Assembly (NCBI RefSeq): GCF_000017805.1
Contig: NC_009767.1
Coordinates: 992,001-1,056,000, forward strand
Origin: Roseiflexus castenholzii DSM 13941
GTDB lineage: Bacteria; Chloroflexota; Chloroflexia; Chloroflexales; Roseiflexaceae
Direction: 5' to 3'
DNA length: 64,000 nt
Positions 50,511-59,335 of this stretch are shown one piece after another. Below the pieces are notes generated by a model that worked only from the letters and a program-made list of their open reading frames with translations, ran no database searches and was not told the DNA's origin. Positions within the stretch are counted from its first letter, which is position 1. Each line of letters starts with the position of its first letter. The position numbers were made by a program, and so were the translations under genes.

Positions 50511-51701
50511 TTAGGAACATTGTAGCACGTTCGCCGCGCTGACGGCACGTTGGCGTGCTGTTTTGGACGCCAGTTGTTCAAACATGGGCAGGTACTGCTG
50601 CGCCACTGCTTCCCACGACATCCGTTCCGCCCGCTGCCGCGACGCGGCGCCCATCTGCCGCAGATAATCACGGTTCGCGGCGAGATACGTCAGGTGTTGT
50701 GTCAACGTCTCGACATCGCTCCAGGCGAAGGTCAGCCCGTTTACACCTTCCTGCACCAGCTCTGTAGTTCCGCCGGTGCGCGTGACCACAAGCGGCAACC
50801 CGGCAGCCATAGCCTCGAGTGTCGCCACGCTCATTCCCTCATTGTACGATGGCAGCACAAATACGTCGGCATTCGCATAGTGTTCGGCAATCCGCTCGCG
50901 CGGCACATACCCTGCGAAGGTCACCAGATCGGCGACGTGCAGGCGCTCCGCTTCGGCGCGGTAAGTCTGTTCAGCATCGCCGGTTCCAACGAACTCGACG
51001 GTTGCTGCCACGCCGGCGTCGCGCAGACGGCGCAACGCGGCGATGAGATGACGCTGTCCTTTGCGCTCAATCAGGCGCGCCACGCAGATGATGCGCAATG
51101 GACCGTGCGGGCGCAGCGACGCGATGTGAAATGCCGCAACATCAACCCCGTTCGGCACAAGCATTGGGGTGATTGTAGGGTCAACGGCGCGGATCATGGC
51201 GGCTTCGCCGTCGCACTTTGCCACCACCAGGCGCGCATTGCGCCACACCGCGCGGATGAACGGCGTCAGCAGCGGGTATAGCCAGCCGTACCGCTCCTCG
51301 AAGCCGGGAATGTCCGGTCCGCACACCCGCACCAGGTAGGGCAATCCGGTCAGGCGGCGGAGCGCCAACGCCACGCCGCCGGCAGGAACGGCGCTCCAGG
51401 CGAAGCAGAAGTCGTAAGGCATCGCGCGGTGTCGTGCCAGCGCAACAGGCGACACCGCAGCCGCATAGGTCAGCAACTCACGGTTCGACGAGTGGTGCAG
51501 ATCGCGGTTATTGACCGGAACCTTATAGATCTGAATGCGTTCGCTGAACTGCTCACGTTCCGGTCTGCTTCCCAATGCTGCCGTGAACAGATCGATCTCC
51601 AGACCGGCGACACGGGCGAAACGCTGCAACAGCGCCTTGTTGACCGTGCCTGTGCCTCCGCCGAGCGGCGGAAACTCATTATTGAGCATGAGAATGCGCA
51701 T
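50511..51701 (-). CDS. Family 4 glycosyltransferase
   Basis: A 396-residue GT4. MRILMLNNEFPPLGGGTGTV gives the N-terminal strand and glycine-rich acceptor loop, very similar to the GT4 at 137-1252; LPYLVRVCGPDIPGFEERYG and VVAKCDGEAAMIRAVDPTIT follow. The donor domain has RIICVARLIERKGQRHLIAA, VTFAGYVPRERIAEHYANAD and PSYNEGMSVATLEAMAAGLP (E-x7-E). ATG 51701 is preferred over 51728 because it begins at the family strand. It overlaps the GT87 gene upstream by 23 bases. Its 3' end was duplicated downstream. Confidence 0.88.
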   Translation of the reverse strand: MRILMLNNEFPPLGGGTGTVNKALLQRFARVAGLEIDLFTAALGSRPEREQFSERIQIYKVPVNNRDLHHSSNRELLTYAAAVSPVALARHRAMPYDFCFAWSAVPAGGVALALRRLTGLPYLVRVCGPDIPGFEERYGWLYPLLTPFIRAVWRNARLVVAKCDGEAAMIRAVDPTITPMLVPNGVDVAAFHIASLRPHGPLRIICVARLIERKGQRHLIAALRRLRDAGVAATVEFVGTGDAEQTYRAEAERLHVADLVTFAGYVPRERIAEHYANADVFVLPSYNEGMSVATLEAMAAGLPLVVTRTGGTTELVQEGVNGLTFAWSDVETLTQHLTYLAANRDYLRQMGAASRQRAERMSWEAVAQQYLPMFEQLASKTARQRAVSAANVLQCS

Positions 51702-52650
51702 CGTGCCGTCTCTCTTGACAGAGATCATAGAGAACGCACCCCAACGCAGGCAGGAACAATACCGGAACCGACCAGGCCGGACGAGTCTGTAGCCCGACGC
51801 CGAAATCGAAAAGCGGCACAGTCCAGCTTAATGCCGTCAGAACGAACGCATGGCGACTCAAGCGAGGTATCAGCCAGAGCGCCACCAGGTCGTACACTCC
51901 GCGAAACGGCAGCACCGACATCGCCAGGAGCAAACGGGCGCGATCATCTTGCCAGCGCAGCAGCGCAAGCGCCAGAAAAGGACCGAACGGTAGCGTCAGC
52001 AGGGGTGTTATGTTCTGATACTCTCGCGTCATTCCAAGCCAGCGCAGGGGCCAGGAGGGGTAAATCAGCAACGATACGAGAAGCGTGCCGCCTGCCAGCG
52101 TTACGCCGGTCCATGTCAGACGATTCAGCGCCACAGGCAATGCGATATTCGGCTTGACCAGCGCCAGGAGCGGCGCCAGCGCCGGGAAAAACCACGCTGC
52201 GGCAATGAGCGGTGACCATTGAGCAAACATCAAGGCATAGATGTATGGAAATGACGCAAAGATGGACAGTCGCCACGGTTCATTGGCGCGCAGAATGCCA
52301 TACGCCAACAACCCCGACGATCCGCCAAAGAAGAGCGCCGCTGCCAGGGGTTTGGGCAATGCCACAAACGGCAATCCGAACAGAGCGACAGGCAGCGGAT
52401 ATGGCACTTTGAGCGATGATGCTTCAAAGTCGTAGGGATCACGCCCCTGAAAAAGGGCGGTCGCCGTATCAAGCGCCCAGTTGAAATCGCCCGGACCCGG
52501 GTAATACATTGGCAGCGTTCTGAATCGGTAACACAACACAGCCGCAGCGCTCCCAATCATTATCGCAAGCAGCACCTGGCGATACCAGCGAACACTGTAC
52601 CAGGTCTGCCACATCCATCCTTGATGTCTTGCAATAGAGCGCAGATTCAT
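51679..52650 (-). CDS. GT87-type integral membrane glycosyltransferase
   Basis: A 323-residue membrane protein. The first loop has GPGDFNWALDTATALFQGRD and P-Y-D; later YALMFAQWSPLIAAAWFFP and LLALVKPNIALPVALNRLTW carry the Q-W-S and K-P-N motifs shared with the genes at 36330 and 46578. Start chosen at ATG 52650; 52680 is also in frame. It is coupled to a GT4 just as the GT87 at 1240 is, so the GT87-GT4 gene pair appears twice in the window. Confidence 0.8.
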   Translation of the reverse strand: MNLRSIARHQGWMWQTWYSVRWYRQVLLAIMIGSAAAVLCYRFRTLPMYYPGPGDFNWALDTATALFQGRDPYDFEASSLKVPYPLPVALFGLPFVALPKPLAAALFFGGSSGLLAYGILRANEPWRLSIFASFPYIYALMFAQWSPLIAAAWFFPALAPLLALVKPNIALPVALNRLTWTGVTLAGGTLLVSLLIYPSWPLRWLGMTREYQNITPLLTLPFGPFLALALLRWQDDRARLLLAMSVLPFRGVYDLVALWLIPRLSRHAFVLTALSWTVPLFDFGVGLQTRPAWSVPVLFLPALGCVLYDLCQERRHDAHSHAQ

Positions 52651-53033
52651 TTGACTCTCAGTCCTCACGCCGAATCGCAATCTACACGATGTTCGAGCGC
52701 CCGGTTCACTTGGGGATGAGCAGTGTACATTGGCAGTGCAGCATTGTACGAATGACCGTGCATGAGTATCGGTTCTCAGTTCTTGATTCTCATACTACCT
52801 TGCGGTCAGTCATACACGATGTTCGAGCGCCCGGTTCGCAAGGCGTAACAACCTGATAATGTCTCGGCATCAGCAGCCCCAAGGGGGCTTACACTTGCGG
52901 TGAGCGCAGTCGAACCGCGTGCCTCAGCGAGGGCTTTCGCCCGCAGCACCCTGGCAGTATTGTACGAATGACCGCGCATTGGTATCAGTTCTCAGTTCTG
53001 GGTTCTCAGTTCTCGGTTCTCAGTTCTCCGGTT
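52651..53033. repeat. Repeat-rich spacer
   Basis: CACGATGTTCGAGCGCCCGG occurs at 52684 and 52815. TTGTACGAATGACCG occurs near 52745 and 52959, each followed by GTATCGGTTCTCAG- or GTATCAGTTCTCAG-type sequence, so one block is duplicated. Between them, 52868-52945 is the inverted relative of the repeat at 6540 (AGCGAGGGCTTTCGCCCGCAG). 52985-53030 is an AGAAC-type minisatellite. No gene is seen. Confidence 0.7.
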
Positions 53034-54134
53034 CTACTCCCCGCCAACCACCCGCCGCACCACATACAACGGACGCTGTTTGACCTCCTCGAAAATGCGC
53101 CCCACATACTCACCGATGACGCCGATGGTAATCAGCTGAATGCCGGACAGGAAGAAAATCGCCACGATCAGGGTCGGGAATCCAGGCGGGGTCAGCCCGA
53201 ACGCGATGCGCTGCACGGCGTACACGATTGCCAGCGCTATCGAGATCGTCGAGACGAGAAAGCCGAGCATCGTGATAATCCGCAGTGGAACGAAACTGAA
53301 CGACACAATCCCATCGAGCGCCAGATAGGTTAACCGACTCAGTGTGTATTTCGGCTTCCCGGCGTGCCGTCCTTGTCGGTCGTAGGGCAACCCGATCTGC
53401 CGCATCCCAACCCAACTGCGAATGCCGCGCACGAACCGGTTTCGTTCCGGCATTGCCGTCAATATATCGACAACGCGCCGATCCATCAGGCAGAAATCGC
53501 CAGCGTCGAGCGGAATGTCGATATTGGCGATCCGCCGCAACATCCGGTAGAAGAACGCATATGCCACGCGCAGCAAGAGGTTCTCTTTCCGCCTCGCGCG
53601 CACTGCGTACACGACATCGTACCCCTCGCGCCAGCGAGCGATAAACTGCGGCAGCACCTCCGGCGGGTCCTGCAAATCCGAGTCCATCACAATGACGCCA
53701 TCGCCGCGTGCGTGATCCAGCCCGGCGCTGATCGCAATCTGATGCCCGAAGTTGCGCGCCAGCTCGACGACGACGACGCGCGGATCGCGTGCAGCAAGGG
53801 TCAGCAACACATCCCGACTGCCATCCCGGCTCCCGTCGTCCACGAACACCAGTTCATATTGCTGCCCTTCGGCGTTCAGCACGCGGGTCAGACGCTCATA
53901 GAGCGCCGGCAGGTTCTCGCGCTCATTGAAGACCGGCATCACGACCGAGAGGTGTGGCTGCGGTTGTGGCGTTTTTGCAGCGCCATTGACGGAGTGATCG
54001 GCGATCAACCCTGCCAGACGGCGGCAGAACGCCAGCGCCGCGTGCGGGTCGTCGGTAGGGATTGCGGAAGCCGGCGATGCAGACGCATCGCGCCGGTTTG
54101 TTGCCGATCCACCATGGAAATCGTGCTTACCCAT
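53034..54134 (-). CDS. Polyprenyl-phosphate glycosyltransferase, DPM1/GtrB-like GT2
   Basis: A 366-residue enzyme. About 60 N-terminal residues are low in motifs; then PHLSVVMPVFNERENLPALY, LVFVDDGSRDGSRDVLL, NFGHQIAISAGLDHARGDGV and IVMDSDLQDPPEVLPQFIAR (D-x-D-L-Q) give the catalytic domain, ending with KENLLLRVAYAFFYRMLRRI. Two TM segments follow (IITMLGFLVSTISIALAIVY; LIVAIFFLSGIQLITIGVIG). It makes a polyprenyl-phosphate sugar for GT-C enzymes such as the GT87 genes. The N-terminal region may be shorter if translation begins at a later start. Confidence 0.9.
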   Translation of the reverse strand: MGKHDFHGGSATNRRDASASPASAIPTDDPHAALAFCRRLAGLIADHSVNGAAKTPQPQPHLSVVMPVFNERENLPALYERLTRVLNAEGQQYELVFVDDGSRDGSRDVLLTLAARDPRVVVVELARNFGHQIAISAGLDHARGDGVIVMDSDLQDPPEVLPQFIARWREGYDVVYAVRARRKENLLLRVAYAFFYRMLRRIANIDIPLDAGDFCLMDRRVVDILTAMPERNRFVRGIRSWVGMRQIGLPYDRQGRHAGKPKYTLSRLTYLALDGIVSFSFVPLRIITMLGFLVSTISIALAIVYAVQRIAFGLTPPGFPTLIVAIFFLSGIQLITIGVIGEYVGRIFEEVKQRPLYVVRRVVGGE

Positions 54135-54375
54135 GTCCCCATTCCGGTGATTATGATCGCCATTACCAGTATATGGTGATGTCAGCGTATGCGATTGATC
54201 GACATGGAGTCAAATCGATAATAAGGCCGAAACAGTTGAGACAATGAGGGTTACAAATTGCAGGCAGATGCAGGGGCGCGATGCACGGGATTGTGACGGC
54301 AACGTAGGGGCGCGGCAGCAACGCGCCCGCACGTCGCCGGCCTCAAAGGTCTACGCCATCGAACGTTCAACACGC

Positions 54376-55542
54376 TCAACCCCGCGCCCTCACATATGCC
54401 TGTTCAACAACCGGCGCCAGCGCGCCCCAGGCGTAGCGCCAGGCCGCCTGACGCGCCCCAACACTCAGGCGTTGCCGGAGATCGGCATCGTTCAGCAGAA
54501 GGAGCGCCGCTTCCGCCAAAGCCCCAGCATTGCCCGGCGGAACGAGCCAGCCGCTCACGCCATGCTCCAGGTACTCGGCTGCTTGCCCAACTCGGCTGGC
54601 GACAATCGGCAGACCGGCGCCCATCAACTCGAGCAGTTTCGCCAGACCGCGCGTGCGGTTGATCAGCGTATCCTGCATAGGCATGAGCGCAACATCGGCG
54701 GATGCCAGCGTCGCCGGGATCTGATCCGGCGACAACCATCCCCGATAATCGACAACGTGTGAAAGACCGGCGCGTGCCGTCAGGCGCAGCAGAATCTGCT
54801 CCTCGCCACGCTCACCTTTGCCGGCTACGATCAGGCGGGCATCCGGTCGCCGGGACGTAATCCCGGTAAGCGCCGCCACAACCTCGCGCACATCGAGTTC
54901 CCAAAAGCGGGTATAGAGGAGAAGGTTCCACGTTGCACGTGAGACATGGGACATGGGACACGGGATGTTCGATGCTAAACGTTCGACGCCATTCGGCAGG
55001 TAAAAGACGCGATCAGGATCAATGCCAAGACTCCATATCAGGGTTTCGAGCGCGCGACTGGCGACCGTCACCGCATTTGCCCGGCGCAGCAGATCGCGCT
55101 CCTGCCAGGCAAACAGACGCTTTGCCGCCGGAGGATACGGCAGCAGATCGTTCCAACCGCCGAAACCTTCCCAATCATCAGTATCCACCACCAGCGGCAA
55201 TGCCGGGCGAGTCGCCCGAAGCAGCAAAGCGGCGAGACCGCTATACCCCTTTGGTTTGAACAGATGCACAACATCCGGCGAGCGGCGCAGCGTCTCGCGT
55301 AGCAGCGCGAGAGTCTGCTGCGCCACTGCCGTAGCGCCGGAGATCGACGGCACAGCGGTATGGACCACCGGTACATCGCCATAGACCACGCACGTTGCGG
55401 CGTCCTCCGGGTTGTGTACCGGCGGCGCAACGATCACAACCTCGTGCCCACGCCGCGTGAGCGCCTGCGCCAGCGGTAACATGCGCGCCGCCAGTGTGCC
55501 CTTGGGACGGATGCCGAACGGAGCAAGCATCACAATGCGCAT
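54376..55542 (-). CDS. Family 4 glycosyltransferase
   Basis: A 388-residue GT4. MRIVMLAPFGIRPKGTLAAR opens the N-terminal domain; VVHLFKPKGYSGLAALLLRA and PLVVDTDDWEGFGGWNDLLP follow; the donor domain has NLLLYTRFWELDVREVVAAL, LIVAGKGERGEEQ, DYRGWLSPDQIPATLASADV and NRTRGLAKLLELMGAGLPIV (E-x7-E-like). Residues near 198-208 (IPCPMSHVSRATW) are coded by a GGGACATGGGACA-type microrepeat, a likely small in-frame insertion. The spacer to the GT2 gene (54135-54375) holds only dispersed-repeat sequence. Confidence 0.86.
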   Translation of the reverse strand: MRIVMLAPFGIRPKGTLAARMLPLAQALTRRGHEVVIVAPPVHNPEDAATCVVYGDVPVVHTAVPSISGATAVAQQTLALLRETLRRSPDVVHLFKPKGYSGLAALLLRATRPALPLVVDTDDWEGFGGWNDLLPYPPAAKRLFAWQERDLLRRANAVTVASRALETLIWSLGIDPDRVFYLPNGVERLASNIPCPMSHVSRATWNLLLYTRFWELDVREVVAALTGITSRRPDARLIVAGKGERGEEQILLRLTARAGLSHVVDYRGWLSPDQIPATLASADVALMPMQDTLINRTRGLAKLLELMGAGLPIVASRVGQAAEYLEHGVSGWLVPPGNAGALAEAALLLLNDADLRQRLSVGARQAAWRYAWGALAPVVEQAYVRARG

Positions 55543-55974
55543 GGCCGGTCATTGCCTCTCTGACTGACGATACAGTTTTCGCGCTGACGGATTATATCCT
55601 GAGAACCAGGAGCCGAGAACCGGGAACGACGAAGAGTTTCATCCGCGCGCATCCGTTGCGATCCGTGTCGATCTGCGAGCCGGGAACAGGACAGGGAAAA
55701 GGGGTTTGTGATCAGCGGTGAGCACGTTCCACGTTCAACATTCAACGTTTAATGCCTCCACCTTTGCGCCTTCAGCCTTCAGCGTTCAGACTTCCCGCCC
55801 CTTGCCGCACGCCTCACCACCTACGCCACTCTATCATACGATATTGGCTCATACGAAGAAACGCCGTGAATGCTGTTGACGATCCCGATCCCTTCGTGTA
55901 CAATGATGCAAGCCATCGACTGATGGCGCGTTCTAACCAATCGTTTACTCCTGAGACCCGTAAGGAGCCGGGCA
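55543..55974. other. Divergent intergenic region
   Basis: Separates the minus-strand glycan genes from the plus-strand set. 55597-55630 is an AGAACC-type minisatellite and 55728-55800 a TTCAAC/TTCAGC low-complexity run. The only regulatory signal seen is the plus-strand promoter at 55876-55904. Confidence 0.6.
55876..55904 (+). promoter_or_regulatory. Sigma-70-type promoter for the V4R gene
   Basis: TTGACG at 55876-55881, a 17-base spacer and TACAAT at 55899-55904, about 70 bases before the gene's ATG. The match to consensus and ideal spacing make this the best promoter in the window. Confidence 0.75.
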
Positions 55975-56622
55975 ATGCCTGACGAGCGTGGCAGCGCAGA
56001 TGAACTTGAGGTGCGATATTATCCCAATCTGATCGGCCGCCTGTATCTCATCAGCCTCGAGGATGTCATGGGGCGAAATGGCGTCAATGCGCTGTTGAAC
56101 CTGGCCGGAACCCGGCATCTGGTCAATAATTACCCGCCAAATAACCTCAAACGCGAATTTCCATTCTCGGATTTGTCGGCGATCTCCAAAGCCACCGAGA
56201 CGATGTACGGTCCACGCGGCGCGCGCGGCATGGAACTTCGCGCTGGACGCTATGCGTTCAACCTGGGGCTGAAAGAATTTGGTCCGCTCCTCGGTATGGC
56301 TGACCTTGCGCTGAAGCTCATGCCGATGACGATGAAAATGAAGATCGTTCTCAATGCGACGGCGCAGACATTTGATCGGTTCAGTGATCAACCGTCCCAT
56401 GTCGAGGAGCGTAAGGGTCAGTTCCTGTACATTATCGATAAATGCCCGATCTGTTGGGGACGGAAATCGGATCGTCCGGTTGGCCATCTTGCGCAGGGTA
56501 TTCTCGAAGAAGCGCTCACATGGGTCACCGGCGGTCATTCGTTCCGTATCGAACAGACTGAGTGCCAGGGCATGGGATGCGAACGATGTATCTTTGCCAT
56601 CGATAAAGACCCGATCGATTAG
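55975..56622 (+). CDS. V4R-domain protein (BchJ-like)
   Basis: A 215-residue protein. Residues about 130-215 form the V4R (4-vinyl reductase) domain, ending in HSFRIEQTECQGMGCERCIF; the earlier CPICWGRKSDRPVGHLAQGI and the late C-x4-C-x2-C arrangement look like a metal- or small-ligand-binding site. V4R domains occur in BchJ, which takes part in bacteriochlorophyll synthesis, and in regulators that sense small hydrophobic molecules. The N-terminal half (LIGRLYLISLEDVMGRNGVN) is the usual companion region. AGGAG lies seven bases before the ATG. It forms a one-gene transcript with its own promoter and terminator. Confidence 0.78.
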   Translation: MPDERGSADELEVRYYPNLIGRLYLISLEDVMGRNGVNALLNLAGTRHLVNNYPPNNLKREFPFSDLSAISKATETMYGPRGARGMELRAGRYAFNLGLKEFGPLLGMADLALKLMPMTMKMKIVLNATAQTFDRFSDQPSHVEERKGQFLYIIDKCPICWGRKSDRPVGHLAQGILEEALTWVTGGHSFRIEQTECQGMGCERCIFAIDKDPID

Positions 56623-56694
56623 TTGAATTGTCTGGAGGTGCAGACGTCTTGCGCAATGGGGACAGGACGGGCGCACTCCAACCTTCCGATGCAT

Positions 56695-56754
56695 ACACAC
56701 GTTCGACTGCCGGATTCCGTCCGTCCGGCTGGTCGCAGCGTGTGTTTTTTGTTT
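56695..56754 (+). terminator. Rho-independent terminator after the V4R gene
   Basis: ACACACG at 56695-56701 pairs with CGTGTGT at 56739-56745, and the inner CGACTGCCGGA pairs with TCCGGCTGGTCG with one bulge. A run of T follows (56745-56750, then GTTT). Confidence 0.75.
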
Positions 56755-56825
56755 CAAGGTCGGATACCGTCTTTGGCGCATCTCATCAATCTTCCGGCGC
56801 GTAATTCGACTGTAATCTCATGCCC

Positions 56826-56855
56826 TTGAAGGTTCCCTTCCCTATTCTGTATAGT
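56826..56855 (+). promoter_or_regulatory. Sigma-70-type promoter for the 56926 operon
   Basis: TTGAAG at 56826-56831, an 18-base spacer and TATAGT at 56850-56855. It lies 71 bases before the ATG of the beta-helix gene and downstream of the V4R terminator. Confidence 0.6.
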
Positions 56856-56925
56856 ACAGAGCAGAGCCTGGAAGGAGGTTCGCCCTCTCCTTCAACTCCG
56901 GCTATCGTTGTGGGGAGTTCCATCT

Positions 56926-58326
56926 ATGAAACGCATTATCATCCGCGAGCGCACGCTCATTCCCCCCTTCGGCGAGCCGGCGCGCGATCTGCGTGTGCTG
57001 AACAAACCGCTCTGGCTGCTGCAACGTGACCTGCTCGCTCCCTACTGCCGCGGTGCGCTGGAAGTCGACTCGCTCGAAGAAGCGCCGCCGGTCAACGAAG
57101 AATTGCTCGTCCATCGTGACAATCTGTTCTTCAACGAGTACCTGATCGATGCCTTCATCCGCGAGGCGCGCAAAACTGGCCGCGCCTGTCGCATCGCTTT
57201 TGCGCGCAACGACGCGGCAATCGTCACGCACGCGCTGCACTTGCAAGAAGGCATTCGCCTCGATGAGCGCCATGGCGTGTACGTCGCCGACCTGTTCTAC
57301 TACCCACGCGGTCCCGACGCCGATCCGGAGCCGCTGGTGATCGATACGTTGCCGCGCGAAATGGGGTACTACCACATCCCCAGTTATATGGCGCGTCACG
57401 GCGACCTGGTGTTTCAGGTGCCAATGCGCGCGTTTCTGTCGATCGAAAACTGGGTGCATCTGTTTCTGGCAAACTCGCCGTTTGGGGTCTTCTCGTGGGG
57501 GCGGATCCACGAGCAACTCGTCGAAGAAAGTTGGAAAGAGAAAATTGCGGTATCATTGACCACGCTGGCGGAGCGACTCAACCCGTTTGCTCCGCCCTGG
57601 CGCAACCATTTTCTGTCGTGCTCGCGTCTGGTGAAGGTCGGGAAAAATTGCTCGATCGATCCCACAGCGGTTATTCATGGACCGACCGTCATCGGCAACA
57701 ATGTCTATATCGGCGCTGGCGTCGTGATCACCAATAGCCTGATTGGCGATAACGTCAATATCATGCAGGGATCGCAGGTGATGCTGAGTGTGGTGAGCGA
57801 CCGCTGCTACCTGCCGTTCAACGCTGGCTTGTTTATGACCACACTGATGGAAAACTCGATGGTCGCCCAACTCAGTTGTTTGCAGTTGTGTGTGGTAGGG
57901 CGAAATACCTTCATCGGCGCGGGCAACATTTTTACCGATTTCCACCTGCTGAATCGGCCCATCCGCACCTTTCACCGCTGGAAAGGCGCTGAAAAACCGG
58001 AACTGGCTGAGGTCGGATTGCCGGTCCTGGGATCTGCGGTCGGTCACAATGTCAAGATCGGAAGTGGTTTTGTCGTGTACCCGGCACGTATGATAGAATC
58101 GAATACTGTGCTGCTCTACTCGGCGCCGGACACCGCCATCGGGCACAATGTCGTGCATCTGGCAGGTGATGATGAGGACGATGCCGACGCAAGCGGCGAG
58201 CCGCGCCGTACCGTGTATCGTTGGCCCCATCGGTATGATCCCGCCGTTCACGATGGCGACGAAGAGCCGCACGGTCCGCTGCTGATATCGATGTCGCTTG
58301 CGCAATCCGTTTCTGCGCGACGCTAG
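56926..58326 (+). CDS. GlmU-like two-domain protein with a left-handed beta-helix
   Basis: A 466-residue protein. Residues 1-220 look like a divergent sugar nucleotidyltransferase-like domain (LNKPLWLLQRDLLAPYCRGA; FNEYLIDAFIREARKTGRAC) with no clear catalytic loop. Residues about 235-430 are hexapeptide-repeat beta-helix: VGKNCSIDPTAVIHGPTVIG, NNVYIGAGVVITNSLIGDNV, VGRNTFIGAGNIFTDF, VGHNVKIGSGFVVYPARMIE. Chloroflexi-type GlmU-like proteins of this layout have uncertain function. The ATG at 56926 has GGGGAG eight bases upstream. The downstream response regulator starts 11 bases after its stop, so they are likely co-expressed. Confidence 0.72.
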   Translation: MKRIIIRERTLIPPFGEPARDLRVLNKPLWLLQRDLLAPYCRGALEVDSLEEAPPVNEELLVHRDNLFFNEYLIDAFIREARKTGRACRIAFARNDAAIVTHALHLQEGIRLDERHGVYVADLFYYPRGPDADPEPLVIDTLPREMGYYHIPSYMARHGDLVFQVPMRAFLSIENWVHLFLANSPFGVFSWGRIHEQLVEESWKEKIAVSLTTLAERLNPFAPPWRNHFLSCSRLVKVGKNCSIDPTAVIHGPTVIGNNVYIGAGVVITNSLIGDNVNIMQGSQVMLSVVSDRCYLPFNAGLFMTTLMENSMVAQLSCLQLCVVGRNTFIGAGNIFTDFHLLNRPIRTFHRWKGAEKPELAEVGLPVLGSAVGHNVKIGSGFVVYPARMIESNTVLLYSAPDTAIGHNVVHLAGDDEDDADASGEPRRTVYRWPHRYDPAVHDGDEEPHGPLLISMSLAQSVSARR

Positions 58327-58337
58327 GAGGCTGTGTT

Positions 58338-59282
58338 GTGAGCAAAGAGAAGATCCTGGTCGTCGAAGACGCCCCCGACATTTCCAGTCTGCTCAAGATT
58401 TATTTTACGTCGCAGGGGTATGACGTCCTGACCGCAATGCGCGGTCAGACTGCCCTCGAAATTTGCCGGAAGACGCCGCCCAACCTGGCGCTGCTCGATG
58501 TCAATCTTCCCGATATGGAAGGGTACGAGATTGGGAAGGCGCTACGCCAGAGTGCGCGAACGCGCCATATTCCGATCATCTTCCTGACGGCGCGCGGCGA
58601 AAAGCAGGATCGCCTGAAGGGACTCGGCGAGGTCCAGGCGGAGTATTACATCGTGAAGCCCTTTGATATCGAAGAAGTGCATACGATTGTCAAAGGCGCC
58701 CTTGATCGCGCGCGGCAGAAGAATCTGACCCATCCGGTCACGAACCTGCCAACCGCCGAGTTGATCAATGAACAATATCGCACCTTGCTGTCCAGCAGCG
58801 GATGGGCGCTGGCGTTGGTGCATATCAACGGCTTCGACGCCTTCACGCAGTCCTATGGCGCTATGGTTGGCGAAGAGGTGCTGAAGTTTACGGCGCTGTT
58901 AATCAGCGAGGCGATCAACGACTTGGGGCGCCCTGAAGATTTTGCCGGGCAAATGATTGTCGGTCCGTCGTTTGTCATTACCTCGACGCCTGATGCCATC
59001 CAGGCGATCGCTCAGCGCCTGTGCGACCGGTTCGATGCAGACATTGGGCTGCACTACGACTACAAGGATCGCCGCAATGGGTATATCACGATCCAGGGAG
59101 AGGATGGCAGTGTGCGGCAGTTGCCGTTGATGTCGCTCTCGATAGGCATTCTGACCAGCAACGACGGGCCGTTTTACGATATTCGCGAACTGAGCGAAAG
59201 TGTTGAAGAAGTTCGGCAGCGCGCCGTCGCCGAGGCGCGTGAGCAGGGGCGCAAAAGCCATATGAGCGTCGGACGAGCATAG
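58338..59282 (+). CDS. Response regulator with a degenerate GGDEF-like domain
   Basis: A 314-residue protein starting at GTG 58338 (AGGAGG seven bases upstream). Residues 1-120 are a receiver domain: ILVVEDAPDISSLLKIYF (acidic pocket), LALLDVNLPDMEGYEIGKAL with the phospho-accepting Asp near 54, LTARGEKQDRLKGLGEVQAE and the Lys in YYIVKPFDIEE. Residues about 140-300 resemble a GGDEF fold (THPVTNLPTAELINEQYRTL, SYGAMVGEEVLKFTALLISE), but the GGDEF signature is replaced by M-V-G-E-E-V, so cyclic-di-GMP synthesis is unlikely. It sits just before the multi-GAF gene and may be its partner. Confidence 0.82.
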   Translation: MSKEKILVVEDAPDISSLLKIYFTSQGYDVLTAMRGQTALEICRKTPPNLALLDVNLPDMEGYEIGKALRQSARTRHIPIIFLTARGEKQDRLKGLGEVQAEYYIVKPFDIEEVHTIVKGALDRARQKNLTHPVTNLPTAELINEQYRTLLSSSGWALALVHINGFDAFTQSYGAMVGEEVLKFTALLISEAINDLGRPEDFAGQMIVGPSFVITSTPDAIQAIAQRLCDRFDADIGLHYDYKDRRNGYITIQGEDGSVRQLPLMSLSIGILTSNDGPFYDIRELSESVEEVRQRAVAEAREQGRKSHMSVGRA

Positions 59283-59335
59283 GAGACGGTGGTCAGGCGA
59301 TATGCCGCCGCCGGTGTTGCGATAGGTCTCCATCA

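Noticed and set aside
47645..50542. Long plus-strand frames over the Uma2 genes (up to 647 codons)
   Set aside because: Antisense to the real genes; they lack stops only because of GC-rich codon use and the 21-bp repeat.
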